A DNA stretch of 64,000 bases from an uncultured Lewinella sp. Its GTDB lineage: Bacteria > Bacteroidota > Bacteroidia > Chitinophagales > Saprospiraceae. Where the stretch lies: assembly GCA_937873655.1 (NCBI GenBank), contig CALMYQ010000021.1, positions 99,157 through 163,156 of the forward strand, written 5' to 3'. Under the pieces are notes generated by a model. That model saw nothing but the letters and a program-made list of their open reading frames with translations, did not search any database and had not been told where the DNA came from. The translations under genes were made by a program, and so were the position numbers. This document shows, one piece after another, positions 8,761 through 17,991 of the stretch. Positions within the stretch are counted from its first letter, which is position 1. The number at the start of each line of letters is the position of its first letter.

Positions 8761-8864
8761 AGTCGTAAGTCGTAAGTCGCCTTTGATCATGCCTTACGAC
8801 TTACGACTTACGACTTATGACTTACGACTTACGACTTACGACTTACGACTTACGACTTACGACT
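8761..8864. repeat. Heptamer tandem array (GTAAGTC family) with inverted arms
   Basis: The left arm (8761-8779) is about 2.5 units of the heptamer AGTCGTA. The right arm (8793-8864) is about ten units of the complementary ACGACTT, one with a single change (ATGACTT). Any two opposing units can pair, giving a long hairpin with a 13-base loop. It fills the gap between two convergent genes and ends in an A-run on the plus strand, so it may terminate transcripts from both sides. Confidence 0.85.
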
Positions 8865-8872
8865 AAAAAACA

Positions 8873-9616
8873 CTACCATTGTTTTGCAGCAAAATCACCG
8901 CTGTCAAAAAGGCCGGACGGCAGTTTTTTAGGCGCCTTGATTTCGGAGTAGGCTTCGGTCAGCGTTATTTGCCCATTGCGCAGGAAAACGACCTCCGGTG
9001 CAATCCAGCCTTTTTTCAGCTTCCGGTATTGATTGAAACGGATCTCCGACACATTCCCGTCTTTATCCATTTTGCGCAACTTTGTGAATAGCAGGGTTTT
9101 GGTGTCGACCCAGAATTGAGCCTGATCCGGGTCGCCGATCGCGAACTCCGTTCCGCCGCCCTCTTTCATATCCAGCTCGAAATGGTCGAAATCGTAGCCG
9201 GATTCCTCCAATTTGCGGATAGAAACCTCCGGTGACTCGAAATAGACGCTGAATCCCAAAACGAGCAGGTCGTGAATCCTTTTGGTCTGACTGATCAGCC
9301 GGTTGTCCCGGTAAACGTACTGGCTGTCGGATTTGAAAACCAGGCCGCTTCCGCTATCCATATCGCCGAACTTGATAACCAATCCAAGCGGCATGCTCAT
9401 GCCTTCAAACCAGGTTTCTTCCCGGTCCGTTTTACCCTCTTTGAAAAAAGTGGTTTTTTGTTTAAATGTGAGGTTTTTGTACCACTTTTTCTTGTATTTT
9501 TGGTACATGGCTTCAATGACAGCCCGGCCGTTTGCCGCGTCTTGCGCAATGGAGGGAATAACTGCGGCCAATGCCAGCACAAGTATCAAGCAGGATCTAA
9601 AGGAAGAAAATGTCAT
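8873..9616 (-). CDS. LolA-like exported protein
   Basis: This 247-residue protein has a signal peptide (to about residue 25, ending SIAQ). The body has the pattern of the LolA/outer-membrane lipoprotein-sorting-like fold found in many Bacteroidota proteins of unknown role: repeated amphipathic strands such as TFKQKTTFFKEGKTDREETW, FWVDTKTLLFTKLRKMDKDG and a final IKAPKKLPSGLFD. It may bind a lipid or lipoprotein in the periplasm; this is inferred from the fold pattern only. It is convergent with blaR1 copy 1, with the heptamer array between them, and divergent from the next small membrane protein. Confidence 0.7.
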   Translation of the reverse strand: MTFSSFRSCLILVLALAAVIPSIAQDAANGRAVIEAMYQKYKKKWYKNLTFKQKTTFFKEGKTDREETWFEGMSMPLGLVIKFGDMDSGSGLVFKSDSQYVYRDNRLISQTKRIHDLLVLGFSVYFESPEVSIRKLEESGYDFDHFELDMKEGGGTEFAIGDPDQAQFWVDTKTLLFTKLRKMDKDGNVSEIRFNQYRKLKKGWIAPEVVFLRNGQITLTEAYSEIKAPKKLPSGLFDSGDFAAKQW

Positions 9617-9706
9617 CGGTATTCAATTTCGGGTGATGGAATAAAACTCCAAATTAGGGCAAGAACCCCGAAATTCCCAAGCATTTCTGACGAATCCGAC
9701 TATACG

Positions 9707-10114
9707 ATGAAGAAATTCAAACAAGCGGGTAATTTCACCCTCGCGGCCGGCATCCTGCTCACGCTGGCCTCTTTAGCTCATTTTTTCCTGGGCTACCCGG
9801 CCGTCAACGAAACCATCAGGGCCGAAAATGCAGGCCCGGAAACCGCCCAAACCCTGCGCGTGATCTGGATCTTCAGTTCCATCACCATGTGCGCCATGGG
9901 GCTTTGGGCCGTATTTCTCTCCGGAGACCTTAAAACCGGCAGCCGGCGGGCCCGGATGCAAGGGCTGATGTGGGGGACTGCTCTTCTGCTTTTCGCCGCG
10001 GTCGGCCAAACATTCGAATTCCCTAACTACCACCTCATGTCTTTCGGGGTGATCGGACTGTTGGTTCTGCTCCCCTTGCTGATCTCTTCAGCCGCGTTCC
10101 GGAATGCCGGTTAA
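9707..10114 (+). CDS. Small four-helix membrane protein
   Basis: This 135-residue protein has four hydrophobic helices (about 9-28, 48-68, 82-102, 108-128). A cytosolic N-terminus (MKKFKQAGN) and a basic loop (TGSRRARMQG) fit the positive-inside rule. It resembles uncharacterised small integral membrane proteins of Bacteroidota, with no catalytic motif. The ATG at 9707 is preferred over longer readings because those run antisense into the LolA-like gene. Its function is unknown. Confidence 0.72.
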   Translation: MKKFKQAGNFTLAAGILLTLASLAHFFLGYPAVNETIRAENAGPETAQTLRVIWIFSSITMCAMGLWAVFLSGDLKTGSRRARMQGLMWGTALLLFAAVGQTFEFPNYHLMSFGVIGLLVLLPLLISSAAFRNAG

Positions 10115-10121
10115 ACATAAG

Positions 10122-10217
10122 CGGTAAGCCGTATCCAGGCCTTTCATCTCCCCCATACGACTTACCACTTACGACTTATCACTTACAACTTACAACTTAC
10201 GACTTACGACTTACAAC
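10122..10217. repeat. Degenerate heptamer tandem array (GTAAGTC family)
   Basis: This is a short left arm (ATAAGCGGTAAGCCGTA) and a right arm of about nine heptamers of the type ACGACTT/ACAACTT/ACCACTT (10154-10217). It lies between convergent genes, like the array at 8761. The units have diverged more than in that copy. The array runs into the stop codon of the minus-strand gene. Confidence 0.8.
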
Positions 10218-11519
10218 TCACCTAACCAGCACCTTCTGCTGAAGGTCAACGCCGTCGCCCTTCAGCCGGACGAGCACCAGTTGCTGATAAGCCTGATTAT
10301 TCGCAATGCCTTTCAACTCGAGTTCTACCGTGTTGGGGCCGGAAGCCAATTGTCCGAAAGACCGCCTGGCCAGCAGCCTGCCCTGGATATCATAAATTTC
10401 GGCCTCCAAAGCCGTACTTTTTTCCAGTTCAAAACCCAGGTTGACGGTGTCGTGGGCCGGGTTGGGCCATGCATTGACCGCACCGGATTTGCCGGGGGCA
10501 TTCGGATCCCAGATCCCGGTAAGGTTGTCGATCTTGAGAACCGTCCCGAAAAACAGGCTCGTCACGTAAATTACGCCGTCATCCGTAACCGCCATGCCGG
10601 CGCTCGGTCCGAATCCGGTTACCAGCGTATCGCGCGAACCGTCCGGGTGGGTATGGGTGATCATCGCGCTGTTGAACAGGAACGGCGGGGTTTGCGAAAT
10701 GTCAAAACTGGCGAATTGCAAGGCGAGCAAACCGCCGTCCTCGGGGCTGATCGCCAGGTCGGTCACCAAAGAATAATTGGTATCATAAGGCTCAACCGTG
10801 CCCGCCTCATCAACAGACCAGATCCTGGATGCGCCGGTTACGAACGGGAAGCCGGTCAGTTGGGACACATAAAAACCGCCGTCGGGGTTTTTCACGATCC
10901 GGGTCGGAACGGCATCCGAAAACGGCGGGCCGAACGGAAGGGGGTTGGCAATGGGCGGAAACTGGGCAAAGATCCGCAGCTCTCCCGTGAGGCCGATTCG
11001 CCTGACTATGGCATTGGCGCCGGCATCCGCAATGTACATATCGCACCCGTCGAAGACCAGGGAATAAGGATTGCTGTCCGGCAGGGTTTTCAGGACGGTT
11101 TTGCCTACATAGATCACGCTGCGCGCATCCTCGCGGGAGAGCGGGGCGCCGGGAGCGTAATCCTCAACGGCAAAAATCAGGATCGTCCTTTCCAGGGTAT
11201 CCGGTGTCGGGCCAACCAGAACGGCAACCATCCCGTCGCCGAGGCTCTGTACGCGCTCCGGACCTGAAACCTCGCCTTCGGAGCTCATGGCAGAGGGCAG
11301 CCCTTCCACAAATTTCTCCACGCTGCCGTCGGGGCGAATGATGGAAACGGAACCGTCCGTCTGTCCGGTACCGGATTCAGCTACCCAAAGGTTGCCGTCC
11401 GCGTCTAACTCAATACCGATCGGGGCATTCAGCCCGGCGGCGATGGTCGTGATCTCCGGTTGGGCCTTCAACAGATAAGCTGCGGTACATGTCAGAAAAA
11501 GAAGTAATGCTTTCTTCAT
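10218..11519 (-). CDS. Secreted ScyD/ScyE-like beta-propeller protein with T9SS sorting domain
   Basis: This 433-residue protein has a signal peptide (MKKALLLFLTCTAAYLLKAQ), then beta-propeller blades with repeated LxLDADGNLWVAESG-type and DGGFYVSQL-type motifs, matching ScyD/ScyE and SMP-30-like propellers of secreted Bacteroidota proteins. The last 85 residues form a type A T9SS sorting domain (NAWPNPAHDTVNLGF through QQKVLVR). It is probably exported through the outer membrane. An in-frame ATG 39 bases upstream exists, but MKKALLL gives a cleaner signal peptide. No enzymatic residues are identifiable. Confidence 0.82.
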   Translation of the reverse strand: MKKALLLFLTCTAAYLLKAQPEITTIAAGLNAPIGIELDADGNLWVAESGTGQTDGSVSIIRPDGSVEKFVEGLPSAMSSEGEVSGPERVQSLGDGMVAVLVGPTPDTLERTILIFAVEDYAPGAPLSREDARSVIYVGKTVLKTLPDSNPYSLVFDGCDMYIADAGANAIVRRIGLTGELRIFAQFPPIANPLPFGPPFSDAVPTRIVKNPDGGFYVSQLTGFPFVTGASRIWSVDEAGTVEPYDTNYSLVTDLAISPEDGGLLALQFASFDISQTPPFLFNSAMITHTHPDGSRDTLVTGFGPSAGMAVTDDGVIYVTSLFFGTVLKIDNLTGIWDPNAPGKSGAVNAWPNPAHDTVNLGFELEKSTALEAEIYDIQGRLLARRSFGQLASGPNTVELELKGIANNQAYQQLVLVRLKGDGVDLQQKVLVR

Positions 11520-11831
11520 GGTTTTGGTATTTTGAAAATTAGTGATTGACGTTTGCAAAATTGCAGGCTTTGCCGGCCGGGTAGTTAACAGTTATGTTGC
11601 GAATTGTTTCAATCGCGTCGCAAACCGGCTGTTTTGCGAAATGAATTGAATGTAGATCCGCTTTCCCGGACACCCGACAAACCTAAACCATAAGGATGGT
11701 CAACATCCGGCCCATTTCCTGGCCATGCTTTGCTCAAAACAAAATTAGAAAGGTGGAAAGGCGGCAGGCATCCGTTTAAATGCGGAAAATGATCGGCAGA
11801 TCTGCGTATCAGGTGAAATAAAGAGCGCGGA
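11520..11831. other. Intergenic stretch without a recognisable gene
   Basis: These 312 bases separate two minus-strand T9SS-exported proteins. I see no convincing reading frame. The only palindrome noted is GCAGATCTGC at 11796-11805, just past the stop of the 2015-residue gene. No clear terminator or TAnnTTTG promoter was found. Confidence 0.5.
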
Positions 11832-14800
11832 TTACCTCATCAGCACAAGGTCGCCTGAATAGCGGTTGACATGCCCTTCGCCGCCCTCTGCTTCGATATA
11901 ATACACGTAAACACCCGATGGAAGCTGCAGGCCGTTCCGGGTCCCATCCCACCCGGTTATTTCGGACAGGAACCGGTCTTTTTCTTCGTAAACCATTCCG
12001 CCCCACCGGTCAAATATCCGGATGATCCGGATCGGGCGGTCCGAATCGGCATAGGGTTTGAAGAAATCGTTGACCTGATCATTGTTCGGACTGAAAGCGG
12101 AAGGAATGTAAAGTTCCGGAGACGGGTTGATCCAAACCTGTACATTTGCCGAGACTTCGCAGTCGGATTCATCCCCGATCGTCAGGGTATACAAGGTGCT
12201 CTCCTCCGGTGCGGCAACCGGATTGGCGCAATCCGTGCAGGAAAGCCCGTCGGGCGGCGACCATTGGTAAAATTCCACCCGGTCGAGATTGCCGGACGGT
12301 TCCAGGACTACGCTTTCGCCGGGGTCTATGACCAGTTGCTCGGGCAGGTGGAGGTCCAGCCCCGGCGGCTCTTTCAACTGGGTATCGATGGAGGTGAAAC
12401 ACTTATCCCCAAACTGGATATGGACGGTATACGCTCCGGCCGGGAGGTTTTCAAAACTCGGCGTTGTGTGGTAGCTCTGGCCGTTCAGGCTGAATTTCAG
12501 GCCCGGGTCAGCGGATTCGACCTGGATCAGGCCGTTGGCATCACCCGGGCAAAGCACGTCCTCCACCTGCAGTGTGATTTCGGGCTCAGGAAGCGAGCTG
12601 ACCTCATAGGTTTCAGCAATGCGGCAACCGTTGTCATCCTGGATGGATACCGAGTAGAAACCGGGGGATAACTGGTTATTGGCCGGCGTATCTTCACTTT
12701 TGTTCGACCATTTGAAATGATAGGGCGGCTCGCCGTCGGTCACGCTGAGGAGAATGCTGCCGTTGCTGATGCCGGGACAAGCTGACGTGATGCGGGCTTC
12801 CGGATCCGGCAATGTATGGAGGGTGACCTCAATGACTGATAACGAATCGCACCCGTTGGATGAAGTAAACCATTGCTGGAATTTCCCGGATATCCTGACA
12901 ACCTGATCGAAAACCGAAACCGAATCGCCCGGGCAAAGCTGAACGGACAAATACCCGGTATCCAGGGGCAGGAAGGCGAGGTCGACATAATGGGTGGAAT
13001 CGCAGCCGTTGGCGCCGGCGAAAACCCGGGAATATAGGCCCGGTTCGGTTTGCGCCTGATCAAAAATGACGGCGGTTTCTCCCTGACAAAGAACCAGGTT
13101 CTCCCAGGTCGCAACCGAATCCAGCACCACCAGGTTGATCCGGTGGATGGAATCACAGCCGGCGACGGTTGAAAAATGACCGGTATATTCACCGGGCTCG
13201 CCGGTCGGATTTCCAAAAATATCCGCGTTCTCGCCCCGGCAAATGGTGATCGTTTCGGCGGTAGCAACCGTATCAGCCACCTCCAGGCGGATATGGTGAA
13301 TGGAATCGCACCCCGAAACGGCCGGAAAAACCGCTGAATAATCCCCGGCCTCAGATTCCTGTTGGCCGAATATCATGGTCGTTTCCCCCTGGCAGATGAT
13401 CCGGTCTTCCGATGTGACAACCGTATCGCTGACCACCAGGGTCACCGTATGCGTGGAATCGCAGGTGTTGGCGCCGGTGAAAGTGGCGGAATAATCCCCG
13501 GATTGGGTCTCCGGAATGCCGAAAACAAAAGCCGTATCTCCCTGGCAGATATGGACAGATTCGGAGGTGGCTGCCGGTTCCCGCACCTCCAACAGGACAT
13601 AATGGGTGGAATCGCAGCCGTTGGCCATCGGGTACACTGCCGAATAAATCCCAGGCGACGATTGAAGCTGCCCGAAAATGATCGCTTCCTCCCCCCGGCA
13701 GATGGTGACGGTCTCGCTGGTGGCAACCGTATCCAGCAATTCGACAATATAAGTCATGGTGGAATCACACCCCAGCACGCTTTGATAGGTCCGGCTGTAC
13801 ATACCGGCCTCGCCGACGGATTCCCCGAAAAGATCGATCGTTTGTCCGGCGCAAATCCAGAAAGTATCGGAAGCCTGGTAAGCCTGAACAGTGATGTAAA
13901 CGGTGTCCGAACTGAGGCACCCCAGGTCATTGGAAGCCACCAGGATCAACCTGCCGCTGGCAGCGGGGGCAACCTGGACATCAGGGCAATCAATACAGGG
14001 CACGGCTTCTTCCGGATACCAATGGTAGGACGAATAATTGGCCGTTATGTTAAACGACAGGGTATCGCCGGCGCAAATCGCCTGATCGGGGCCCAATTCA
14101 ACGGTGAACCCGGGATCCAGGGCAATAACGGCCGTATCCCGGTACAGCTGCCCGCAATTGTCGGTTACTTCAAGCCAGTACGTGCCCGGTTCGGAAGCGG
14201 TGAAGGTAGGGTCGGCGGTCCCGTCCTGCCAGCGGTATTCCGCGAAACCCGGTCCAGGCTCAAAGGTGAACACGCTGTTCTGGCAGATCACCTGATCCGG
14301 CCCCAGGTCGAGATCCATTTCCTGCGGGTTGGAGATGGTGATCGTGTCCGTAAACACGCCGCCGCAGATCGTTTCAACCTCCAGGTAATACATGCCCGGC
14401 GCCTGGGCCAGGAAAACGCTGTCAACAGAGCCGTCCTGCCAGCGGTAGGCAACGTAATGCGTGTTGGGCCTGATCAGGAATTGGTCGCCCGGGCAAATTA
14501 CGGCATCCTCGCCCAGGTCAAGCGGCGGCTCCGCGGTGAATTGCGGGTTTTCCAGGGAAATGCTGTCCAGGTTGTTGAGAAAATCGCATTCATACTGGCC
14601 GTTGACGGGAAAGTCGGTGAGCGGATCAAACGGCGCAGCCAATGAACCGTCGTCGTTGATCATGGCGTAGATCTTCTGCGGCAGCGGCGGGTGAAATCCG
14701 AAGCTCAGCGTCCGGCAGGAATCCGGCTGGATCAATGCCCCGAGGTTCAGGGTGGTCAGGCGTCCGGCGTCGGATACGGTGGGGTTGCCGTCATAAAAAC

Positions 14801-17800
14801 TGAGCGGGGTCTCCGGCGGCAAAGGCAGGTTGCCGGTATTGCACACCCGGACAAAAACCTGCATGGAGTCGCCGCAGGCAAAGACTTCATTCCCCTGGAA
14901 GGCGGCATCGAACCCCTGAATGCTGGCGGCACAAAGCGGATCAATGGCCGGCGAAATATCCATCAGCTCAATCGGCGAGTTTTCAAGGGTATTCGGCATT
15001 GAGCTGAGCAGTGTCGTCGGCACGGTCGAAAGGGAGAAATCCATTACCGCGTAGTCGGGATCGGTATAGTCGCAGGCAAGCGGGACGCCCAGGGTGTCCG
15101 TAAACATCAGGGCCCCACGCAGCAGAAATGCCAGCCGGTTGTTTTCAAGTTGGGTGAAATGGGTGCAATCCCTGCCGAAGGGATACCGCCGCATCCACAG
15201 GAAATTGCCGTCTTTGTCGATGCTGCCGGAGAGGGGGAAATTGGTGAAATCGGCGGCATAAGCCCTCAATACGAACAGGTTTTGCCCGCCGGGCAACCCC
15301 GCCAGGTAGTTCTGATTATAGAACACCTGCCCTTCATTCAGCGACAGGTCCTTTCCCCAGATGAAATTGCCCTGGCTGCTGAATTTGACAAACCCGCATT
15401 GCAGGCTCGAATTGGACAAACCGATCGAAGCCAGAATGTCCCCTTCAGGCGTTTCCACGAGTTGGAAAGCCTGGCCGACCGTGAGGGCGGACGCCGTCGG
15501 AGAAGGGTAGTAATTGATCCATTGGGTGGCGCCCGCCTGATCCAGTTTGATGAGGGTGAGTTCCTGACTGCCGGACGGAACGACGATGGTCCCGGCAAGC
15601 AGGTATCCTCCGTCCTGGGTTTGGAGGCTGTTGAACAATCGCACATTGTCAAACGACCGGTTGATGAGGATATTCCCGTTGGGATCGATCACCATGAGGG
15701 CGGAGTAAAGTTGCGGCAGCGCGTAATAGATGCCCAGCAGGGCAAAATTGCCGTCACGGGTAGCCTTGAGCAGCAGGTTGGTGGAAAAGTTCAGGTGGAA
15801 AAAGATCTCCTTTGACCAGAGAAGGTCGCCGGTTTCGGACAATTTGAACACGTATTTCCGGTCGTCGTCGCCTTTGAGGTACCCGACGCCGAGGTACCCT
15901 CCGTTATTCCGGTCGGCCGCCAGTTGTAGAAAGCTGAACACCTCGCTGCCTTTTGCCCAGATGATCTGATTCTGGTTGTTGAGCCGGATGATGCTGTTTT
16001 CCAGCATCAGGATAAAACCCGGCTGGTTGGCGCGTTCCACGCTTTTGGCAAAATCGAAGCCCGAAATAATGAACCCGCCGGTTTCAGCACCGTAGTGGCA
16101 GGGCCCCTGCACTTCGATGATGACGCTGCCCGATCGCTTGGAGCAGAACGCGCTGCTTCCGACCGCAAACACCTCATAAAAACCTTGCACCGGGAAGGTA
16201 TAATTGAAGGTGGTACCGGCGCCCACCAGTTGGCCGTTGACATACCATTGCACCCCGGTCAAATTGCTCCCGGAGGCGTAAAACTGGACCGGGCCGCCCT
16301 CGTCGATCACCGGGGTTTCCGCCCCTATATTGATGCTCACATCGCAGTATACCTCCACCGTAAGCGTATCATACGCCTTGCACACGGGGATAAAGGACGT
16401 CCCTTCCAGGATAACCTGAAAGTTGCCTTCCGAATTGAAGGCATGCGTAAGGTTCTGGCCGAAACCGGCAGGCTGGCCGTCTATAAACCATTGAAAGTTA
16501 TTGTTGTCGGCCCCCGTGGAATGGATGGTGATCGGCTGCCCGGCGGGGATGCTGAGTTCGGACTCGATGATGTCGGCATCCGGAAGCACAGCGCAGTAAG
16601 TTTCCACCACAACCGTGTCCCGTGCCATGCAGTTGGCGTCATTGTTGGTCCCGGTCAGCACAACGGTATAGACGCCGAGGTCGTCGAACGTATAATTGAG
16701 TTGCGGGGAGTTGGAAACGACCTGGCCGTTGACACTCCATTGGAATTGCGTGACCTGGTTGGTGACCGCTGAAATGGTCGTCGATTCGCCGACAGGTGCA
16801 GCGAAAGGGCTCTGCGGCAAGGCTATCTGTATGGCCACAGGGCAGGGATCGAGACAGGACGCGCATCCCAGCAAGCTGCTTCTGGCGGTGGTCAGGAAAA
16901 AATGCATGCGGTCGCGTTGCCCGGGAGTGAAGGCATTCCGGCATTCGGGCAGGGTATAGTCCATGTAATTGTTGATCATGTCGGGCATATCCGCGCTGAA
17001 CCCGGAATCGGTATCCGTATTGCATGTATTTGCGCCGATTTCGCACGGCACAAAGGCGGTTGACTGGTCCGGCGGGGTGTCGCAAACCCGGTCGCCGTCG
17101 ATCAGGCAATTGTTGTTGGCGCACCCCCCTTCGAAGGTATGGTAAAGCCCCAGGTAGTGCCCGGTTTCATGCGCTGCTAGCGCTGTGTATTTCTCATCGC
17201 TGCCGAAATACTGGGCTTCGTACACGATGCCGTCGTAAGGCTTGCCGTGCGATCCCGGGAAAGTAGCGTATCCGGCAATGGAAGGCCCCGATGAATTGCT
17301 GGTGATGGATCCGACCAGCCAGATGTTCAGATAACAATCCGGATCCCAACGGTTTAGGTTTTTTAGCTGAAGGTCCTGGGATTCCTTGATCATATCCGTC
17401 AGGGGGGAAGCGTTCCGGGTGATGCCGGTGGTCAGGTTGCCGTACGGATCCTGGCGGGCCAGGCAGAAACGGATGTCGGTATCCAGACCGGTCCCCTGGT
17501 CGTAATAGCCGTAATTGCCGAAGGCGGCGTTGAGGTGAGCAATCCCCTTCAGGACCTGGGCATCCGAAATGTTCTCCGGGCCGTTGTCATGGATGATATG
17601 GACGACAACCGGGATGGTAAAGGTTTCCGGCGACCGGCTGCCGGCATTTGCATGATGATCGGTCAGGTTGCGATACAGCTGGTCCTCCAGGGTCTGCTGC
17701 AACAGATATTCCGCGGTGTTTTCCTGCTCGGCCTTTCTCAATACATCATCAAAACCGCAGGTCGGAATAGAATCGGCCGGAAAAACCGCCGGGGTTGATC

Positions 17801-17879
17801 GGATTGTTTGTTCAGCGGGCGGAATCGGCCCCTGCAGCCAGGCTAAAAACAGTAAATATGTCGGGATTACAACATGCAT
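11832..17879 (-). CDS. Giant secreted M43 (pappalysin-type) metalloprotease with PKD and Cys-repeat domains and type B T9SS sorting domain
   Basis: This 2015-residue protein has the zinc motif HETGHYLGLYH at residues 237-247 (HExxHxxGxxH), in an M43 cytophagalysin-like domain that also has the Cys pairs typical of that family. Several PKD/Ig-like domains follow (for example TTISAVTNQVTQFQWSVNGQ), then a central beta-rich region of Trp-containing repeats. Further on come 7 tandem repeats of about 47 residues, each with an (I/L)C-x-G...GCDS pair, and then SprB-like segments. It ends in a gliding-motility-type CTD (PSAFSPNNDQVNDFF to YSGDLVLMR). It is probably a surface adhesin-protease. The first Met gives a short hydrophobic signal (MHVVIPTYLLFLAWL). 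Confidence 0.88.
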   Translation of the reverse strand: MHVVIPTYLLFLAWLQGPIPPAEQTIRSTPAVFPADSIPTCGFDDVLRKAEQENTAEYLLQQTLEDQLYRNLTDHHANAGSRSPETFTIPVVVHIIHDNGPENISDAQVLKGIAHLNAAFGNYGYYDQGTGLDTDIRFCLARQDPYGNLTTGITRNASPLTDMIKESQDLQLKNLNRWDPDCYLNIWLVGSITSNSSGPSIAGYATFPGSHGKPYDGIVYEAQYFGSDEKYTALAAHETGHYLGLYHTFEGGCANNNCLIDGDRVCDTPPDQSTAFVPCEIGANTCNTDTDSGFSADMPDMINNYMDYTLPECRNAFTPGQRDRMHFFLTTARSSLLGCASCLDPCPVAIQIALPQSPFAAPVGESTTISAVTNQVTQFQWSVNGQVVSNSPQLNYTFDDLGVYTVVLTGTNNDANCMARDTVVVETYCAVLPDADIIESELSIPAGQPITIHSTGADNNNFQWFIDGQPAGFGQNLTHAFNSEGNFQVILEGTSFIPVCKAYDTLTVEVYCDVSINIGAETPVIDEGGPVQFYASGSNLTGVQWYVNGQLVGAGTTFNYTFPVQGFYEVFAVGSSAFCSKRSGSVIIEVQGPCHYGAETGGFIISGFDFAKSVERANQPGFILMLENSIIRLNNQNQIIWAKGSEVFSFLQLAADRNNGGYLGVGYLKGDDDRKYVFKLSETGDLLWSKEIFFHLNFSTNLLLKATRDGNFALLGIYYALPQLYSALMVIDPNGNILINRSFDNVRLFNSLQTQDGGYLLAGTIVVPSGSQELTLIKLDQAGATQWINYYPSPTASALTVGQAFQLVETPEGDILASIGLSNSSLQCGFVKFSSQGNFIWGKDLSLNEGQVFYNQNYLAGLPGGQNLFVLRAYAADFTNFPLSGSIDKDGNFLWMRRYPFGRDCTHFTQLENNRLAFLLRGALMFTDTLGVPLACDYTDPDYAVMDFSLSTVPTTLLSSMPNTLENSPIELMDISPAIDPLCAASIQGFDAAFQGNEVFACGDSMQVFVRVCNTGNLPLPPETPLSFYDGNPTVSDAGRLTTLNLGALIQPDSCRTLSFGFHPPLPQKIYAMINDDGSLAAPFDPLTDFPVNGQYECDFLNNLDSISLENPQFTAEPPLDLGEDAVICPGDQFLIRPNTHYVAYRWQDGSVDSVFLAQAPGMYYLEVETICGGVFTDTITISNPQEMDLDLGPDQVICQNSVFTFEPGPGFAEYRWQDGTADPTFTASEPGTYWLEVTDNCGQLYRDTAVIALDPGFTVELGPDQAICAGDTLSFNITANYSSYHWYPEEAVPCIDCPDVQVAPAASGRLILVASNDLGCLSSDTVYITVQAYQASDTFWICAGQTIDLFGESVGEAGMYSRTYQSVLGCDSTMTYIVELLDTVATSETVTICRGEEAIIFGQLQSSPGIYSAVYPMANGCDSTHYVLLEVREPAATSESVHICQGDTAFVFGIPETQSGDYSATFTGANTCDSTHTVTLVVSDTVVTSEDRIICQGETTMIFGQQESEAGDYSAVFPAVSGCDSIHHIRLEVADTVATAETITICRGENADIFGNPTGEPGEYTGHFSTVAGCDSIHRINLVVLDSVATWENLVLCQGETAVIFDQAQTEPGLYSRVFAGANGCDSTHYVDLAFLPLDTGYLSVQLCPGDSVSVFDQVVRISGKFQQWFTSSNGCDSLSVIEVTLHTLPDPEARITSACPGISNGSILLSVTDGEPPYHFKWSNKSEDTPANNQLSPGFYSVSIQDDNGCRIAETYEVSSLPEPEITLQVEDVLCPGDANGLIQVESADPGLKFSLNGQSYHTTPSFENLPAGAYTVHIQFGDKCFTSIDTQLKEPPGLDLHLPEQLVIDPGESVVLEPSGNLDRVEFYQWSPPDGLSCTDCANPVAAPEESTLYTLTIGDESDCEVSANVQVWINPSPELYIPSAFSPNNDQVNDFFKPYADSDRPIRIIRIFDRWGGMVYEEKDRFLSEITGWDGTRNGLQLPSGVYVYYIEAEGGEGHVNRYSGDLVLMR

Positions 17880-17919
17880 AAGCGCCTGTTTGGGATGAAT
17901 TCCAACGCGCTAAATTACG

Positions 17920-17954
17920 AAAAGCCCGGGGAAACCTGCGCTCCCCGGGCTTTT
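17920..17954 (-). terminator. Intrinsic terminator of the blaI-2/blaR1-2 operon
   Basis: AAAAGCCCGGGGA (17920-17932) and TCCCCGGGCTTTT (17942-17954) form a 13-bp perfect GC-rich stem with a 9-base loop. Read on the minus strand it lies 38 bases after the BlaR1 stop and ends in four Ts. The 2015-residue gene starts 41 bases beyond it on the same strand. Confidence 0.8.
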
Positions 17955-17991
17955 CCCTGTAATTAACCCCATTCACATGGGGCCTTTAAAC

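Noticed and set aside
8761..8864. CRISPR array
   Set aside because: The units are 7 bp long without spacers, and no cas gene is in the window.
13362..14645. Long plus-strand frame of 427 codons
   Set aside because: It is antisense to the Cys-repeat region of the giant M43 protein. It has no domain and no signal peptide.
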